NCBI GenBank assembly: GCA_030998225.1
Contig: JAPYXD010000698.1
Coordinates: 8,411,001 to 8,475,000, forward strand
Reading direction: 5' to 3'
Length of the DNA stretch: 64,000 bases
Source: Diplolepis rosae
Taxonomy: Eukaryota; Arthropoda; Insecta; Hymenoptera; Diplolepididae
A model generated the notes under the pieces. It was given only the letters and a program-made list of their open reading frames with translations. It did no database searches and was not told the origin of the DNA. Of the stretch, positions 1-13,100 are shown in pieces. Made by a program: the position numbers and the translations under genes. Numbering within the stretch: position 1 is the first letter of the stretch; each line of letters begins with the position of its first letter.

Positions 1-480
1 GATAATCAAGTTCAATATCTGAGATACTGGTGGTTAATATCTCTTTTTCAATATCTGCAGGCATTGAAGTAGAATATCTAAATGTTTGTCACATAGTTGA
101 ATGCTACTGACATTGTGCCTCAATATCAAGATATTATGGGTCAATATCCATTTTTCTCCGTGTCAAAATCAAATTCAATTCAAAATATTTGTTAATAATA
201 TTAAAATATATGACTTGGACTACATTTTAAATCTCGAAAATTATTCTAGAAGGATTAGATGAAGACATTAAAAAAAAAATTTATGTGGCTGAGGCACTGA
301 TTCAATTTGACTGACTCACAAAATGAACGGTGCCAAGTTGGGACCAAACTGGGCCATGAGGTAGGCTTTGGTCGGGTTAGGCGTTTCATTTGCGGTTTGG
401 TCCTGCCTCGATACCCAAGTTGGGGCCCGGTTTTTCCTGGTTGGGGCCTGGCTCGCGCCAGGACAAAATTTCCACACGGG
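1..480. other. AT-rich stretch, no gene seen
   Basis: No conserved coding signal. The first 160 bases repeat the word AATATC several times. A somewhat GC-richer patch at about 330-480 precedes the 170-bp repeat array. The open frame across 307-603 runs into the repeat and looks fortuitous. Confidence 0.5.
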
Positions 481-1446
481 AACCTAAAGGTTATGCGGCT
501 TAGATGGTTCGCAAACTACCATTGCTGGTTAAGCGCCACTATTTCCATTATCATGACATTAAACAAATTTAATATATACCTAAATGGACTAATAGGTTTG
601 TAGACTTTTCCGGCACCAGATAATAAGTTATTATGAAAACATGACACAATCTAAAGGACTATCTATGAGTTAGAAGGCTAGTAACAGTCCGTTGCTGGTT
701 AAGCGCCATCGAGCTGAGTTTCAGGACTACCTTATAAATATCTCTAATACCTGGACTATGGACTGACCTAGTGGGTTCCCGGATAGGCTTAGAGGCTTGT
801 AGACATCTCCAGCACTAGGAGATATGGGCAGATGAAAAAAATGACAACCTAGAGGTCGATGTATTGCTGAGGAAGCTCGCTACAGTCCATTGCTGGTGAG
901 GCATCACTATCCCCATTATCGTGATTTTGCATAGACCTAACACATTCATAGTTGAAGTTAGAGCCCTGAAGACTTCTCCAGCATCAGGAGATCAGTGCTG
1001 ATGAGAAGATGACACAACCTAGAGGTCAATACACGGCTTAGAACGCTCGCTACAGTCCATTGCTGGTGAGGCATCACTATCCCCATTATCGTGATTTTGA
1101 ATAGGCCTAGGACATTAATAGTTGGATTCAGAGGCCTAAAGACTTCTCCGGCACCAGGAGATCTGTGCTGATGAAAGGATCACTCACCCTAGAGGTCGAT
1201 ATACGGCTTAGAACGCTCGCTACAGTCCATTGCTGGTGAGGCATCACTATCCCCATTATCGTGACTTTAAACAGGCCTAGGACATTCATAGTTGAATTTA
1301 GAGGCCTAAAGACTTCTCTGGCACCAGGAGATCAGTGCTGATGAAAAAATCACTCAACCTAGAGATCTATATACGGCTTAGAAAGCTCGATACATTCCAT
1401 TGCTGGTTAGGCGTCACTATCCCCATTATCGTGACTTTAAACAGTC

Positions 1447-2608
1447 TGTTATACGCACAGCGATAGAAGGGAATGAGATTTTATAAAATGTAATATATTT
1501 TATTCAAATAACGAAAAATCTCATTCCTAGAACGGCGCTTACTTGACCATCATCTGGCGACAGCATGCCCTTCCACCTCTTAGGCAAGAGTGGAACAAAA
1601 GATCCTCTGTCTCGCACCAAGTACCAGCGCAGTGAGGAAAGTCAACGCTGTGCATGCGTTCTCTCTCACTCCACTGGACATTCTTGTTACTCTCTTTCGC
1701 ACTTGTACGGAGTGGCTAGAGAACCCTTACGTTCTCCCACTACCAGGGCCCAGCAATGGGACTCTCTATGTAGAAAAAACTAAGAAAAAAATTAGAAAGT
1801 GCGAGAGACGTCCAAGCAAGGGAAACTGCACTAGGAAAGTCGGGGAAATCGACCCCTCCCACAGGACCACCGAAGGGAGAGAAGCTAGATAAAAGGCCGC
1901 GTTTTCGCTGGCAGATTCATTCGGGGCGTAGGTCTCGCCTACACTCTTAACCTCGATTCAATAAACCAACCTCGAGAAGAAGCTGAGTTCTGCTGCCACC
2001 ACCGCCATCCTAATCCTGGTAAGTCCTCGCCTGAAGATCCTCCGGGTCTTCAGTCCCTACTTTTTGCCAGAAGATCTGCCTAGGTCTTCTTCCCTGGAAG
2101 ATCGACAACGGTCTTCCATCTCTCTCCCTCGCCAGAAGATCTGCCTAGGTCTTCTCCCCTGGAAGATCCCCAGCGGTCTTCCATCTCACTCTAGGCAGAA
2201 GATCTGTTTAGGTCTTCTCCCCTGGAAAATCCTCAGCGATCTTCCATCTCTCTCCCTCGCCAGAAGATCTGCCTAGGTTATCCCCCCTGGAAGATCGTCA
2301 GCGGTCTTCCGTCTCTCTCCCTCGCCAGAAGATCTCTATAGATCTTCTCCCCCGGAAGATCCACCGTGGTCTTCCATCTCCCTCTCTCTTACCCACTCTC
2401 TCGCCCTTTAACCATGGCCCATCCACGTGCTGCGAATCAACATGAAGAAGCAGAAGAAGAAGAGCCGCCTTGCAACATGGCTGACTGAATCCGGGCTCTA
2501 ACCCGGCGCTATCTGGGTTGCCCGGTTTCAGTAACGAAGACCACCGTTTCGCACCAACCTACAATCACCACCCACTCCACCAGGCACGGCGTTTCCCCCG
2601 CCGTAACA
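1447..2608 (+). mobile_element. Solo LTR of an LTR retrotransposon
   Basis: The element starts TGTTA and ends TAACA, the usual TG...CA inverted ends of an LTR. It is flanked on both sides by AGTC (1443-1446 and 2609-2612), a 4-base target duplication as made by Ty3/gypsy-type integrases. A TATA-like AGATAAAAGG lies near 1887 and a poly(A) signal AATAAA at 1960-1965, giving plus orientation. No primer-binding site, internal coding region or second LTR follows, so it is a solo LTR left by recombination. Family assignment beyond LTR retrotransposon is not possible here. Confidence 0.85.
2066..2390. repeat. About 65-bp minisatellite inside the LTR, five units
   Basis: Five units of 63-65 bases begin GCCAGAAGATCTGCCTAGG or a close variant. 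Each unit holds two GAAGATC...GGTCTTC inverted pairs, so each can form two short hairpins in RNA or single-stranded DNA. A diverged half unit lies just upstream (about 2030-2055). It lies downstream of the AATAAA, in the presumed U5 part of the LTR. Confidence 0.85.
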
Positions 2609-3110
2609 AGTCCTAACACATTCATAGTTGAATTTAGAGGCCTGAAGACTTCTCCGACACCAGGAGATCAGTGCTGATGAAAAGATCACTCAACCTAGAG
2701 GTCTATATACGGCTTAGAAAGCTCGCTGCAGTCCGTTGCTGGTGAGGCATCACTATCCCCATTATCGTGACTTTAAACAGGCCTAGGACATTCATAGTTG
2801 AATTTAGAGGCCTAAAGACTTCTCTGGCACCAGGAGTTCAGTGCTGATGAAAAAATCACTCAACCTGGAGGTCTATATACGGCTTAGAAAGCTCGATACA
2901 TTCCATTGCTGGTTAGGCGTCACTATCCCCATTATCGTGACTTTGAACAGATCCAGCACATTCATATTTGAAGTTAGAGGCCTGCACATTTCTCCGGCAC
3001 GAAGAGATCTGTGCTGATGAGAAGATGAAACAACTTAGACGTCTATATACAGCTTAGAAAGCTCGCAAGCGTACATTGCTGGTTAAGCAACATCGAACCG
3101 AGTTTCACAA

Positions 3111-6100
3111 CTATCTTGCAACAAAAAATAAAACAAAAACTACTCAATACTTTTTTACCTTTTATTACTATTAGAGAAAAACATCTTTCGGGGCGAATCA
3201 ATATTTTATTTCTTGTTTACTTCTCTCACTAAGTAAAAAATCCACAAAACTAATAGTAATTTTCTAAAACCAAACTAGAGCTGCAGAAAAATCAATATAG
3301 ATATCTCAGCTGGAACCTATAATCAAAAGTGAAAAAGTCTTCATTAATTTCGCTTTTTATCAAGATGAGAAATTTGAAACCGAAACTATTTGGTTTCCAT
3401 AAGGCTTATTTAATTTTTTGTTTAAATATCTAGGTATTAAATAATCTAAATTGGTTTATTTTAAACTCGAGTTTTGTCAGGTCAGGTTTTGCAAGGTCAA
3501 TGGCCACCGCGGTTTTCTAATTATAATTTGGTTAATTGTATTTATTGATATAATGAAATCATGTAAATTTGATTCAGTAATAAAAAATATTTTATTGGGC
3601 AGTCAATTTTGACTCACCTTAAGAGAGGAATCAATTATTTCGGGTCATGGCGTCTCAGGATGGAGCAATCAAATCTTCAAAGCACTGTAAAACACTAACA
3701 CTGAAACACGTAAAATTTTCATACAAATTAAAAGAAATTTAATGTGTTGAATGAACCTAATATCTATAAGTAAAAAAATTATACAAAACCAAAAATAAAT
3801 GGCATTGAATTCATTATGACTTTAGAAATAAATAAAATTAAGTGGAGGTAATTTTACTTTCGTTCATTATTTTTGCTAGCAATTAATTAAAATAAAACCT
3901 CTTTAAGAAATCCAAGTTTGATTAAAAACATGGTAATTAAAATCAGAGAGAAATTAATATAAAGAAAGTTTCAGCGGAATACTTTTTCATTCATTTTTCT
4001 CTTAGAGTCGTACTGACGAGTCATTTTCCTCCATTATAAAAAAAATACGACAGACAACTAATTAAATGAAATTTTTAGAAGCAACAGTGATTTCTAGCAC
4101 TGAAAATTTAAAACGCATGCTTGGTTTGCAAATATGGTCAACAGGAATCTGGAAAGTAATGAGACAACGTCAGCATAAACCAGATAGCAAGTGCTGCTAA
4201 GGTAGCGAATCAAAATTCTTGGATAAGGCTCGTTATTACAACGTACGACATCTTTTTTACCACGAGGACAAGATTTACGAACTTCTTAAAAAATAGAATC
4301 CATGATTTGAGCTATTACAATAAAACTTGTATTTGGAAATTATTGTTTACAAAAAAGTAAAAAATAACTTATTTGTTGAAAATTACTATGAGCTATATCA
4401 ATAGAAAACAACCCAATTTTAAGAATTGCTTTTAATGGAATATCATTTCTTGAAATACATAGAATAGATTTTCATGTCTCTTCAGACACACATCAGAAAA
4501 TACAGATACTTTCTCCTCCTTTATCTCCTTCGGAATAAAGACTTTGTTTCTAAAACAAACATCAATCCTCTTTCAATAATATTTTTAATTTTTCGCACAA
4601 GATAACAGATAATAATTGATAATTTCATTCATACTAGTTGGTTCTGTTTGTAAGTAACATTGAATAAAGCTGATATGATAATATATTCACAAAGTTTCAG
4701 TAAAATCTCGCAATTAAAATACATTTTGGACGTAAAAGATCCCTGATAAATAAAACACAACTGCTAATCAAAATTATTAATACTTACTAAATGACTGAAC
4801 ATAAATATCAGCAATAAATATAAAACCCTAACTAACCAAAATTTTGAGTCAACCTTAGTCGAAAAATTAAAAATAAAATAACTAAGTCCGATGAATACAT
4901 AAATTGAATTTTAAGATTTTGACACATCAAGTTTTGAAACTAAACTCAGGATTATGTTTATCAAATAATACACGAAAATATTAAGTAATTAAGAAGGCGA
5001 AAAATTACAATAACTTGTACATTTCGATTGCAGAAGTTATGTATTCATCGATTGTGTTTTTCTTAAAATAAGTACATTCATTCAAGTGTACACACCATTT
5101 CATTGTTAAAAATGTCCCTTCTATAGAAAACATAGTTGCATATATTCTATAAATGCATACTTTTCGATTCAACATTCATAAAGCTATCTTAATAAATATA
5201 ACACACTTTATGATTCTTATAATTCCGTTAAAGAAAAAAGGTGTAAAATGTAATGCATAAAATATGAATCTATAACGATGGAATGATCTATGTAAAATTA
5301 TAACGGTAAATAACCTTATACGCATAAAATAAAAAAATTTGTAGATAGCAGGTTGACTCAAAAATGGTTGGATATAGTTTTCGGACGTTTAAATGCAACC
5401 ACTTACAAGTAAATTAACATTATAATACAGTTTAGAAAGTGTGATGTTAAAATTATGTTGTTTGCCAAATTCTCAAGTCTTTGAAGCAATAAAATACTTA
5501 ATTGACTCACGTAGAAATTAACACTGTCTAAGGAACTAAAAAACAAAAGATATAAGATCTTACAATTTTATTTATAATAATGATAATATCTTTTGCTTGA
5601 ATCCCTGACCCTGTCACTGGTAAGAAAGACTTATCTAATGAAATTATGTTTCAAATCACTGAGATAAAGCAACAAAGCTCTAAATACAAATCTGGTTACA
5701 AGATTACTTAGGCTCGGCAAATTGTCTACTTTTTACAAGTCGCTGTATTTAAAGAGAAAATTCACAAATTAAAACATTTAGAAAATGGAAAAATTGAATT
5801 AAATAAATTCAAATAAATACATTGAAAAGCTTTAAAGTAACGAGAACTTGTATGGCTAGCTTCTACCTTTCGTACCTTCCTTTTCATTAATCGAAGTTCG
5901 ATATTTCGAGATATTTCAATTTATCTCTCACTCTAAAACCCTTTATACAATGTTTTACACATCACAAACTCACGTCAAAACAACTCCATTAACTAACGGA
6001 ATACATTCATGAATTAAAAACGAATTAAGTAATTTTTTCTTTGGCTCTCTTAATATCATGCTGTCCAGTCTCTTTTAATTAAGTACGAATGCATGTAAGA

Positions 6101-6364
6101 GAATAAATACTTAAAGTAAATTAAATCAAGGACGTTCGTATTTTGTAGAAAGCATGAAGCTAATTTTTAATACAATGGTAAAAAAATATCTTGTGCACTT
6201 GTTTACCTGAAAAGAGGATCTTTTCAATAATTTTCAAGTTATTTGTGCTATCAAAATATTCCATAAGTTTAGTTCCAGAATTAAAAATACTTTTTTGACT
6301 AAAAAATAAGTCACTTTTCAGGAACCATTTCCCACTTTCATACTAACAGTGTAACGTTTTAAAT
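3111..6364. other. AT-rich intergenic DNA, no gene seen
   Basis: No recognisable coding exon or RNA gene. Open frames here (for example minus strand 5176-5361) are low-complexity AT translations without family resemblance. Confidence 0.5.
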
Positions 6365-6535
6365 TCTTTAGTTAAGGGCATGTGATACTTAAGAAAAGTA
6401 CTAGCAAGTTCATGTGAACAACTCGGTTCAGTTTCTAGATGTTTAAGTCCCAAATTCATTATATTTTCTTTTGAAAATGTGGGAAAAGGTTTAAAAGATA
6501 AAAACGGACGTAGATTTAAAATTTAACACATTACT
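6365..6535 (+). repeat. Dispersed repeat, single arm of the 30.8-31.7 kb TIR element
   Basis: Shares long blocks with the reverse complement of about 31150-31330, for example GATAAAAACGGACGTA and ATGTGATACTT, followed by similar text around AGCAAGTTCATG and GTTTCTA. It sits downstream of the PHM stop codon and lacks its partner arm. Confidence 0.7.
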
Positions 6536-6637
6536 TTCAACAAAAGTAAATGTCTACTGAAATTTGGATATTGACTTTAATACGTTACACTTAAGACTGT
6601 TTTCGAGATAGAATCTATTGCTTAATCAACACATCAG

Positions 6638-9334
6638 TTAAAGTCTAGAAGCTTCTTCATGAGGTATATTGACCAATCCTGCACTTTTCCAATAGAAATA
6701 TGGCGGCCCGCTGCTAAAGCAGTACTTCTGCTTAAGGGGTACATCATTTTTCACGTAATACATCAGATAAAAATTGCACATTTCGTCCTTCCTCGTGGAG
6801 CCAACAAACGTCCATCTCTCTCGATCGCTTTCCATTGTACATCGCGCAGCCAGAGTATTGTTTTCCATAATGGGATCGGAATTATGGATTGGATAAAACA
6901 TCTGAGGAGACATAGGATCTTTTTTTCCAAGCTCTATCCAAGTGTTATTAGACTTGATTACATAACCGGAAACTACACGACCAAGGGTATGCGTGTGAAC
7001 TCGATATGCAAAGGGATAAATTGTTTTGTTTTCCTTTATGGCGCAAGCTGTCTCCATGTGTTCTATACTATTTGGTGGAATGTTACCGCCTGTTCCAAGT
7101 AACAGAACTCCAGCAAGGTTGTCCATAGGACGTGTAGTGTAGTGGAGGAAAACTCCAGAGTCGTCGGTGCTGCCGTCCTTGAAAGAGTCAATGTTAGAAT
7201 AATGCACCTGCAGAACAAGGTACTGAATCGGTGAATCGCCACCGACTTTGAATCCTACATCTTCGGGTAGATTCAATTTTGGCGCATCCCTGGCCCAGGC
7301 GTAGATAATCTGTTTTAATTACAAGATTAATATCCTGGATGATTTTTAGAAAAATGGATGAGATGTGATTTAGCGAATGTTAATAGGTCAAAGTTATGAT
7401 CATCAGAGCGTCAAATGCCTTCTCTAGATTTGTTAAATTTCCACTTGAATTAATTCAGGTATGATGTATTAAAAGTATCAAGTCGTAATTTATTTTTCTT
7501 ATATTCATATCTACGAATATGTGATTAGAAGGCAGTGCATAAGTATAAAAAATTTGATAAACAAGCACAATTTTATGGAATTAGTATTTTTATTTTTTCT
7601 GAGGCAGAACAAAGTAATTTCTCAGAAGTATGAAATGAAATTAGTAAAGAAATTTCGAATTTTTTGTTGTAAGTAACTCACCTGAGAATTTTCTGAGCAA
7701 GGACTCGCGGCAGTCCATCCAGAAAGTGTTGATTGTTGTGTCATTTCCCCACAATTCCACACTGATTTTGAACTTCCTGGCAATGAACATCCATATATAA
7801 GTATGTGATGGGCAGTAACCATAGTGGAATTTGGTTCGAACCCAACTATGTAATAATTTTTCGATTTATCCACTTTGATGGGTGTGCATAAGTACAAGTC
7901 GGGCTGAAAAAATTTTGACATTAATTACAAATGTAAAATATTACTTTATTGACAGAAACTTCCTTTGTATAATTTATGGTCACATGCAATTGGATTTTGA
8001 AAAAGTTAAGAAAAAGCAGCCTTAAAAAGTATGACCCAGTGATCACTGAAGTGGAAGAAAAAAACCAGTTATTCGAATTTTGACTACAGCCCAGCATCAA
8101 ATTTTAAGGTTATGCTCAAGAAAACTATGTGTTATTCTCGAAATAAATTATATCAATACAAATAATTGAGCCTCTGGACAGTACAAGGGCATATAGAATT
8201 ATTCAAACAATTTTGTATATCATTGTTTTCAAAAATAACACCAGACTCAACTTTTATTTTCATAGGAGAAAAAAGATGCGCTTTTGAATTTTCTATAAGA
8301 ACGTATGTTTTGGAGATTGAAATTCTAAAAAGTGTCAAGGTTGTGGGCCGTCCAATAATAATCAAATAATTCTTTACACTATCCAGAGGCTTAATTGTGT
8401 TTCAAAAACAATAAAAAACTTTGCATGCAAATTTTTGTGAGAAAAATAAATTTAAATACTTATTATTATTAGATTAAGTAATTTGATTTAATAAAAAAAA
8501 ATGCAGTTATTTTCATATGGAGATTCTCACAATTATGCCGAATACAAACCTTGAAAATTTTTTTTCTCATATTTTTAGACCATCTTAATAATCAAAAAGC
8601 AAATTGTAGTGATTTCAGTTTCTGAGAATTTTCCTTAAATCCCTATCTTTCTATTGAAGTTTGAAAATTTCTTAAATAATTTGTGAATAACTTTACAGCT
8701 TTAAAATTATAAAAATCCCCAAATTACGGAAATACTTTAAATTACATATTACATTATTCATAGTTCTAATATAACAAGCACAAATAAATAGGTCTTCAAA
8801 TAGGGTTATCAAGAATTGAAATTGTATATTATAACTTAAAATTAGAAATAGAGGAAAAACTTTACTGATTAGAGTTCGACTTATATAATTTAGCAGTCAA
8901 AAACTTAACAATAATTTGTTTTAAATACACAATTTGATTATTCTAACTGCACCGTTTTATTCAGGGGAAAAAACTTGATATTCTTTTTAATAGTGAGTAT
9001 GATATTAATAAAAATGTAAGGAAGTCAAATTTCAAAATTTGCATATATATAGAGGAAAATTAACTTAAAACAACAAAAGATTGATAAGAAATCGATTAAT
9101 AACAAAATTGATGAATTCCTCATTCATAAAAAATAGTAAACCAATTCTTTTGGAATCGATTCAGGTTTTACGAAATTGTGAATGACGTATGTTGCTTGTT
9201 CAAATACGGCAACTTACCACGTTTGGCTTGACGTTCGGCATGAGTAAAGAATACTTTTTCACTGAATAACATTGCACCACTTTCCAGAAAACCGTTACAA
9301 TTAACACTGACACTACCGCGTTTTTTATGCTCAT
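6638..9334 (-). CDS. Phm: Peptidylglycine alpha-hydroxylating monooxygenase (PHM)
   Basis: Copper- and ascorbate-dependent enzyme that hydroxylates the C-terminal glycine of neuropeptide precursors, the first step of peptide amidation, in the secretory pathway. Exons: 9334-9218, 7903-7682, 7309-6638; 336 aa, all junctions phase 0 with GT-AG ends. Exon 1 gives a short basic N-terminus and a hydrophobic signal/anchor segment (about residues 7-22). The copper ligands are all present: His71-His72 (TAHHILIYG), His149 (LQVHY), His218 and His220 (YRVHTHTLG), and Met290 (DEMCNFY). No PAL lyase domain follows the stop, as in other insects where PHM and PAL are separate genes. Length is near the roughly 365 aa of Drosophila PHM. 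The start is the only ATG placing a signal peptide before the first conserved exon. A MITE lies in intron 1. Confidence 0.95.
8163..8396. mobile_element. MITE in PHM intron 1
   Basis: Inverted ends: AATTGAGCCTCTGGACAGT at left and ACTATCCAGAGGCTTAATT at right, about 20 bases with two mismatches and a partly palindromic interior. Length is about 230 bases with no coding capacity. Superfamily is not clear. Confidence 0.7.
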
Positions 9335-10109
9335 TTTTCAAGAATTTCTGTGAACCTCTTTTTATCAGACATATGAAATACTAAATCCCAGATGATTCCA
9401 TCTGTCAAACGCAACAAGCAGCAGCAACAAGCAGCGACAGTTTCGTTCAGTTTCTTTTATCGACCACTTGCCAACCATTCATTATTCTCTCTATTCACCA
9501 TTGAGTAAACGTCAGTGAGAAAGAACCAGTAAAGTCCAAACCGTCAACGATTTAAAAAAATAGAACGTGTCGGTAAAGAAGATTCCAAACTTTGACGATT
9601 GAGCGCTTCAATCGAACGAATCAAGGCGGGAAATTTTTTGAAATTTATATTATATTTAAAAAATAACGTTTTTGGAATGAATAATCAATAGTAAATAACA
9701 TTTATGTTCAAATATTTTATTTTGTTTTTTCAGAATATATTTCATCTTACATTATTCATTTACATTTAAGAGTCGCCTAATAAATTGCTCGATTTAAAGA
9801 AAATATTAATTTGTACCTATAGATGAAACAAAAGCATTTGTTTATTTACATATGACTATTGTAAAATAAAATTAGAACGAGTTTTAAACTTTCAATAAAT
9901 AACATCAATTATTTGATTTTTCAACATATTGACTGGAATATTTTTAGACGACTACTTTCATATTTCTCTCATTACGGATGTAAAAGGATAGATTTTATTC
10001 TCTATATTAAGAATAAAGTTTTATAAGCTTCTAATTATTGTATTGATTGGACGGATTTTTACCATAAAATTACGTTGATATTTGTGTGGAAGTTTTAATT
10101 TTTGGAACG
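9335..10109. other. Intergenic: PHM upstream region and ARL6 3' region
   Basis: Both neighbours are on the minus strand, so this holds the PHM promoter (near 9340-9600) and the ARL6 3' untranslated region. I see no gene or clear TATA box. A poly(A) signal for ARL6 lies at 9994-9999. Confidence 0.6.
9994..9999 (-). terminator. Poly(A) signal candidate for ARL6
   Basis: AATAAA on the minus strand, about 110 bases past the ARL6 stop codon. Confidence 0.5.
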
Positions 10110-13100
10110 CTATCTTTTACTGATATAAATATCTCTTATTTGATCAGTGAGCCATTCTATCGCAGGTTGCAATCCTTCCCCAGTTACTGCATTTGTTGCT
10201 CGTATATGCCAGGGTTTGTTTTGTATCTTTTCTAAGCCCAGTCCCGATACAAGTTTTACTGTTGTAAGAGAATCAGGCAAATCCATTTTATTGGCCAGGA
10301 ATAATATTGGTATTTTTCGACCTGAAAAAGGTGTATAATCTTTTTTATTTAGAAATCGAATTCTTTGATTCAACAGTTTACTTACAACTAATTTAAATAA
10401 TTAAACATTTCTTAGAATTTTTTATTCGGGTGAAATTAATTACCTTCAACATCAGGATGCTGAAGCAACATATCTAACTCTTCTTTCACAACAACCAACC
10501 TTAACTTATCAGTACTATCTATTAAAAAAATTATCCCATGACAATCTTTGTAATAATGTTCCCATAAAGATCTGTACCGATCATGGCCGGACATGTCAAA
10601 AGCTGTAAAGCTCACATTTTTAACTGTAACAAAATTGAATTAGTATTAGAGAATTATTAAAAACTATGTATAACTAAATTTAAACTTAAATTACATTTTC
10701 TTTGATATTCTATTTACACTTAAAAAGCATGCAAACACATAATAATAATAATAAATTGTTTAATTGTTCCCTTAGATTTTTAAGTAATTTCTATCAGGGA
10801 TATCAATGCTAATAATAATAATGTTAAGTTATAATAATATCAACAATGTATCTGCTAAAAATTATTGGTCTGGACATTCAATTTTAATTTCCATAATAAT
10901 GAAAGTAAATAAAAATTCTTTCTAATATATTAAAAATATATTTAAATATTTTCAAGCAGTGCTGCCACACTAACAAAAACAACACATTTTTGAAACTCCT
11001 AAACTTGTTTTATTATTTTTTATTTCTGAAGAATAACTGCAAAATCTATTGAAATCGTCATCAATTCATTGCTAATTATTTCTTTATGACAAATAATCAA
11101 ATTAAATGATGACCATTTTAAAAATGTTAAGAATGGTACACACCAAAGAGCCATTACACCATAATAAATTTCAAAACCACTGATGATGCAATTTGTTATG
11201 TTTTGCCGCGGAGATTTCTATATGAAAAAGAAGTACATAGTGGGTTTAATCCTGCTTACCAATACTTCTTTCCATAAGGGACATGCTAAAATTAAAAAAT
11301 ACCGTCCATAGTGTAAAGAAATAAAATAAAGCAATGAGTGAAACGTGAAACCAGATGTTCCTGGTTCGTTAATCATTCCATTTGAAACTAATCCGCTAGA
11401 GGCGCCAGACCTCTCCTGTCTGAAAAATACATTGTGGTATATGGGTATAATTATTAAATAATCTAAAATAAACTATGTTTTACTAGTATTAAATACAAGA
11501 TTTTTCTAGTTAATTTCTTAGTAGCTAATTAATATTTTAAACATTCAGATCGTTATTGAATTCTATAGTAGAACTATAAAAAAATAAACATTTGTAATGT
11601 TTTTTTTATAATAGTTAAAAATAGTTTATTTTAAATAATTTTACCCATATATCACAATGTATTTTTCAGGCAGGACAAGTCTGGTGCCTCTAGCGGATTA
11701 TTTCAAAATGGAATGATTTTTCTTTTTCTTCTTTTACTTTGTTTTCTTATTGGCTTCTCAAGTGGAATGATTAACGGACCAATTTGATTTCAAACTCCAA
11801 ACGTTCAAAGGCTCTATGTGCTATACCAGAGGCTATACCTAAACCTATAGAGTTAAAAGCACAAATAGTCAGATGTCAGATGGGCTGGAGGCTGGAAGCC
11901 AGTGACGTAACGAGAAGATGGCCACTTCCCACAGTAGTAAGTAACAACATAACCTCTTGCATAACCTTCAAAAATAACTATCACCAGTATCACTATATCT
12001 TCTAAAATATCTTATTTTTAGGATCTTTACAGGAGGAAAAAGAAAGTTTGAAGATTCAGATTAAAGAACTAAATCGTCTAAAGACTGAAATCAAGCACTG
12101 TCTCAACACTTCGATTTTTAATTCAGAAACTAGCAAGATACCTTCTTTTGAAACGGTTGATCTATCAGAAATTCAAGTGAAAAAATATTCAAGTGATGTT
12201 TTTACAATTAAAAACGAGTTGTTTGATTTTTCTGGGATACGGTGCATAAAATTTACTAAAGATGAGTACATCTTTCAGTTTGTGGCCAAAGACCGTGAAA
12301 ATAGAAGTTACGTTTACTCTGTGCAGTTTTTTAAAGTTGATAATAAGGGTGTGTTGGGAAAATGGATAATGCCCTTTTTTGTCGATATGGATTTAATTTT
12401 AAAAGAAACCCCTTTAGATAATATTGCTTACGGTGTGCAATTTATTCGAAATTGTAAGCGTTATATCGACTGTTATTATGACAGGATGAATCAGTTCATT
12501 GCGCTCAAGGTATCAAGTGTTAATATATTGCACATTCGCAAATTTTTGTATTGAAATTAATTTTAAATAATATTTTAGTTATTCTTATTATCTTTATATT
12601 GATGAAAAATATGTACTGAACTCGATAATTTCGTCATTTGTAGTTTCTTTTTTGTATGAAATAATTTTTTAGCAATAGAAAATTTGTAGGCAATACAATT
12701 AAATAAAAATTTAATTATTTTTTCAGAAATCCATGGGAGGATTTACAAATTATACTTTCACCGCAGATCTTAGCTACAGATACATTCATCTTGTACTGTT
12801 CAGAGTTTATAATGTACAGTCTAGGGATTATGTCAACATCATCGTTTATTTAGTGTACGATTTGAAAGAAACGAGGCCTCAAAAAATCATGGTTGACTCA
12901 GTATATGGTCCACCATTACCGAAGGCGACTGAAAGAGGTCTAAAGACTTATTTAAAGCCCTTCAGAAAATTAAGTTTGAATGAAGCGTTAGAAAATATTC
13001 TAAAAACAGAAGATAATTTATTTTTTTGGAAAAACACGGATATCGAAGAAGGGGAAGAGACTTCATCAGAAGAATTTGTCCCTCAAAGAAAACGGAGACG

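Larger units (their letters stand above)
481..3110. repeat. 170-bp tandem satellite-like array, split by a solo LTR
   Basis: Nine monomers share a core (YATTGCTGGTKARGC, then usually CCCATTATCGTGAC). The anchor CCATTGCTGG, with small variants, lies at 519, 689, 887, 1057, 1227, 1397, 2733, 2903 and 3073. Spacing is exactly 170 bases except for one 198-base step (689 to 887) and the step holding the LTR. Removing the 1162-base LTR and its 4-base duplication restores 170 bases between 1397 and 2733. Outer monomers (519, 689, 3073) are the most diverged. I see no open reading frame that follows the period, so this is read as satellite DNA. Confidence 0.9.

Noticed and set aside
1000..1250. CTGATGA word in each 170-bp monomer followed by GAAA, like a hammerhead
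   Set aside because: Stem II would have mismatched closing bases, stem I pairs at only about two positions, and several monomers have GAAC instead of GAAA.
2064..2276. Open frame across the LTR minisatellite
   Set aside because: Repeat-driven frame inside an LTR, no family resemblance.
6659..7102. 147-aa plus-strand frame
   Set aside because: Antisense of the last PHM exon, which has all the conserved residues on the minus strand.
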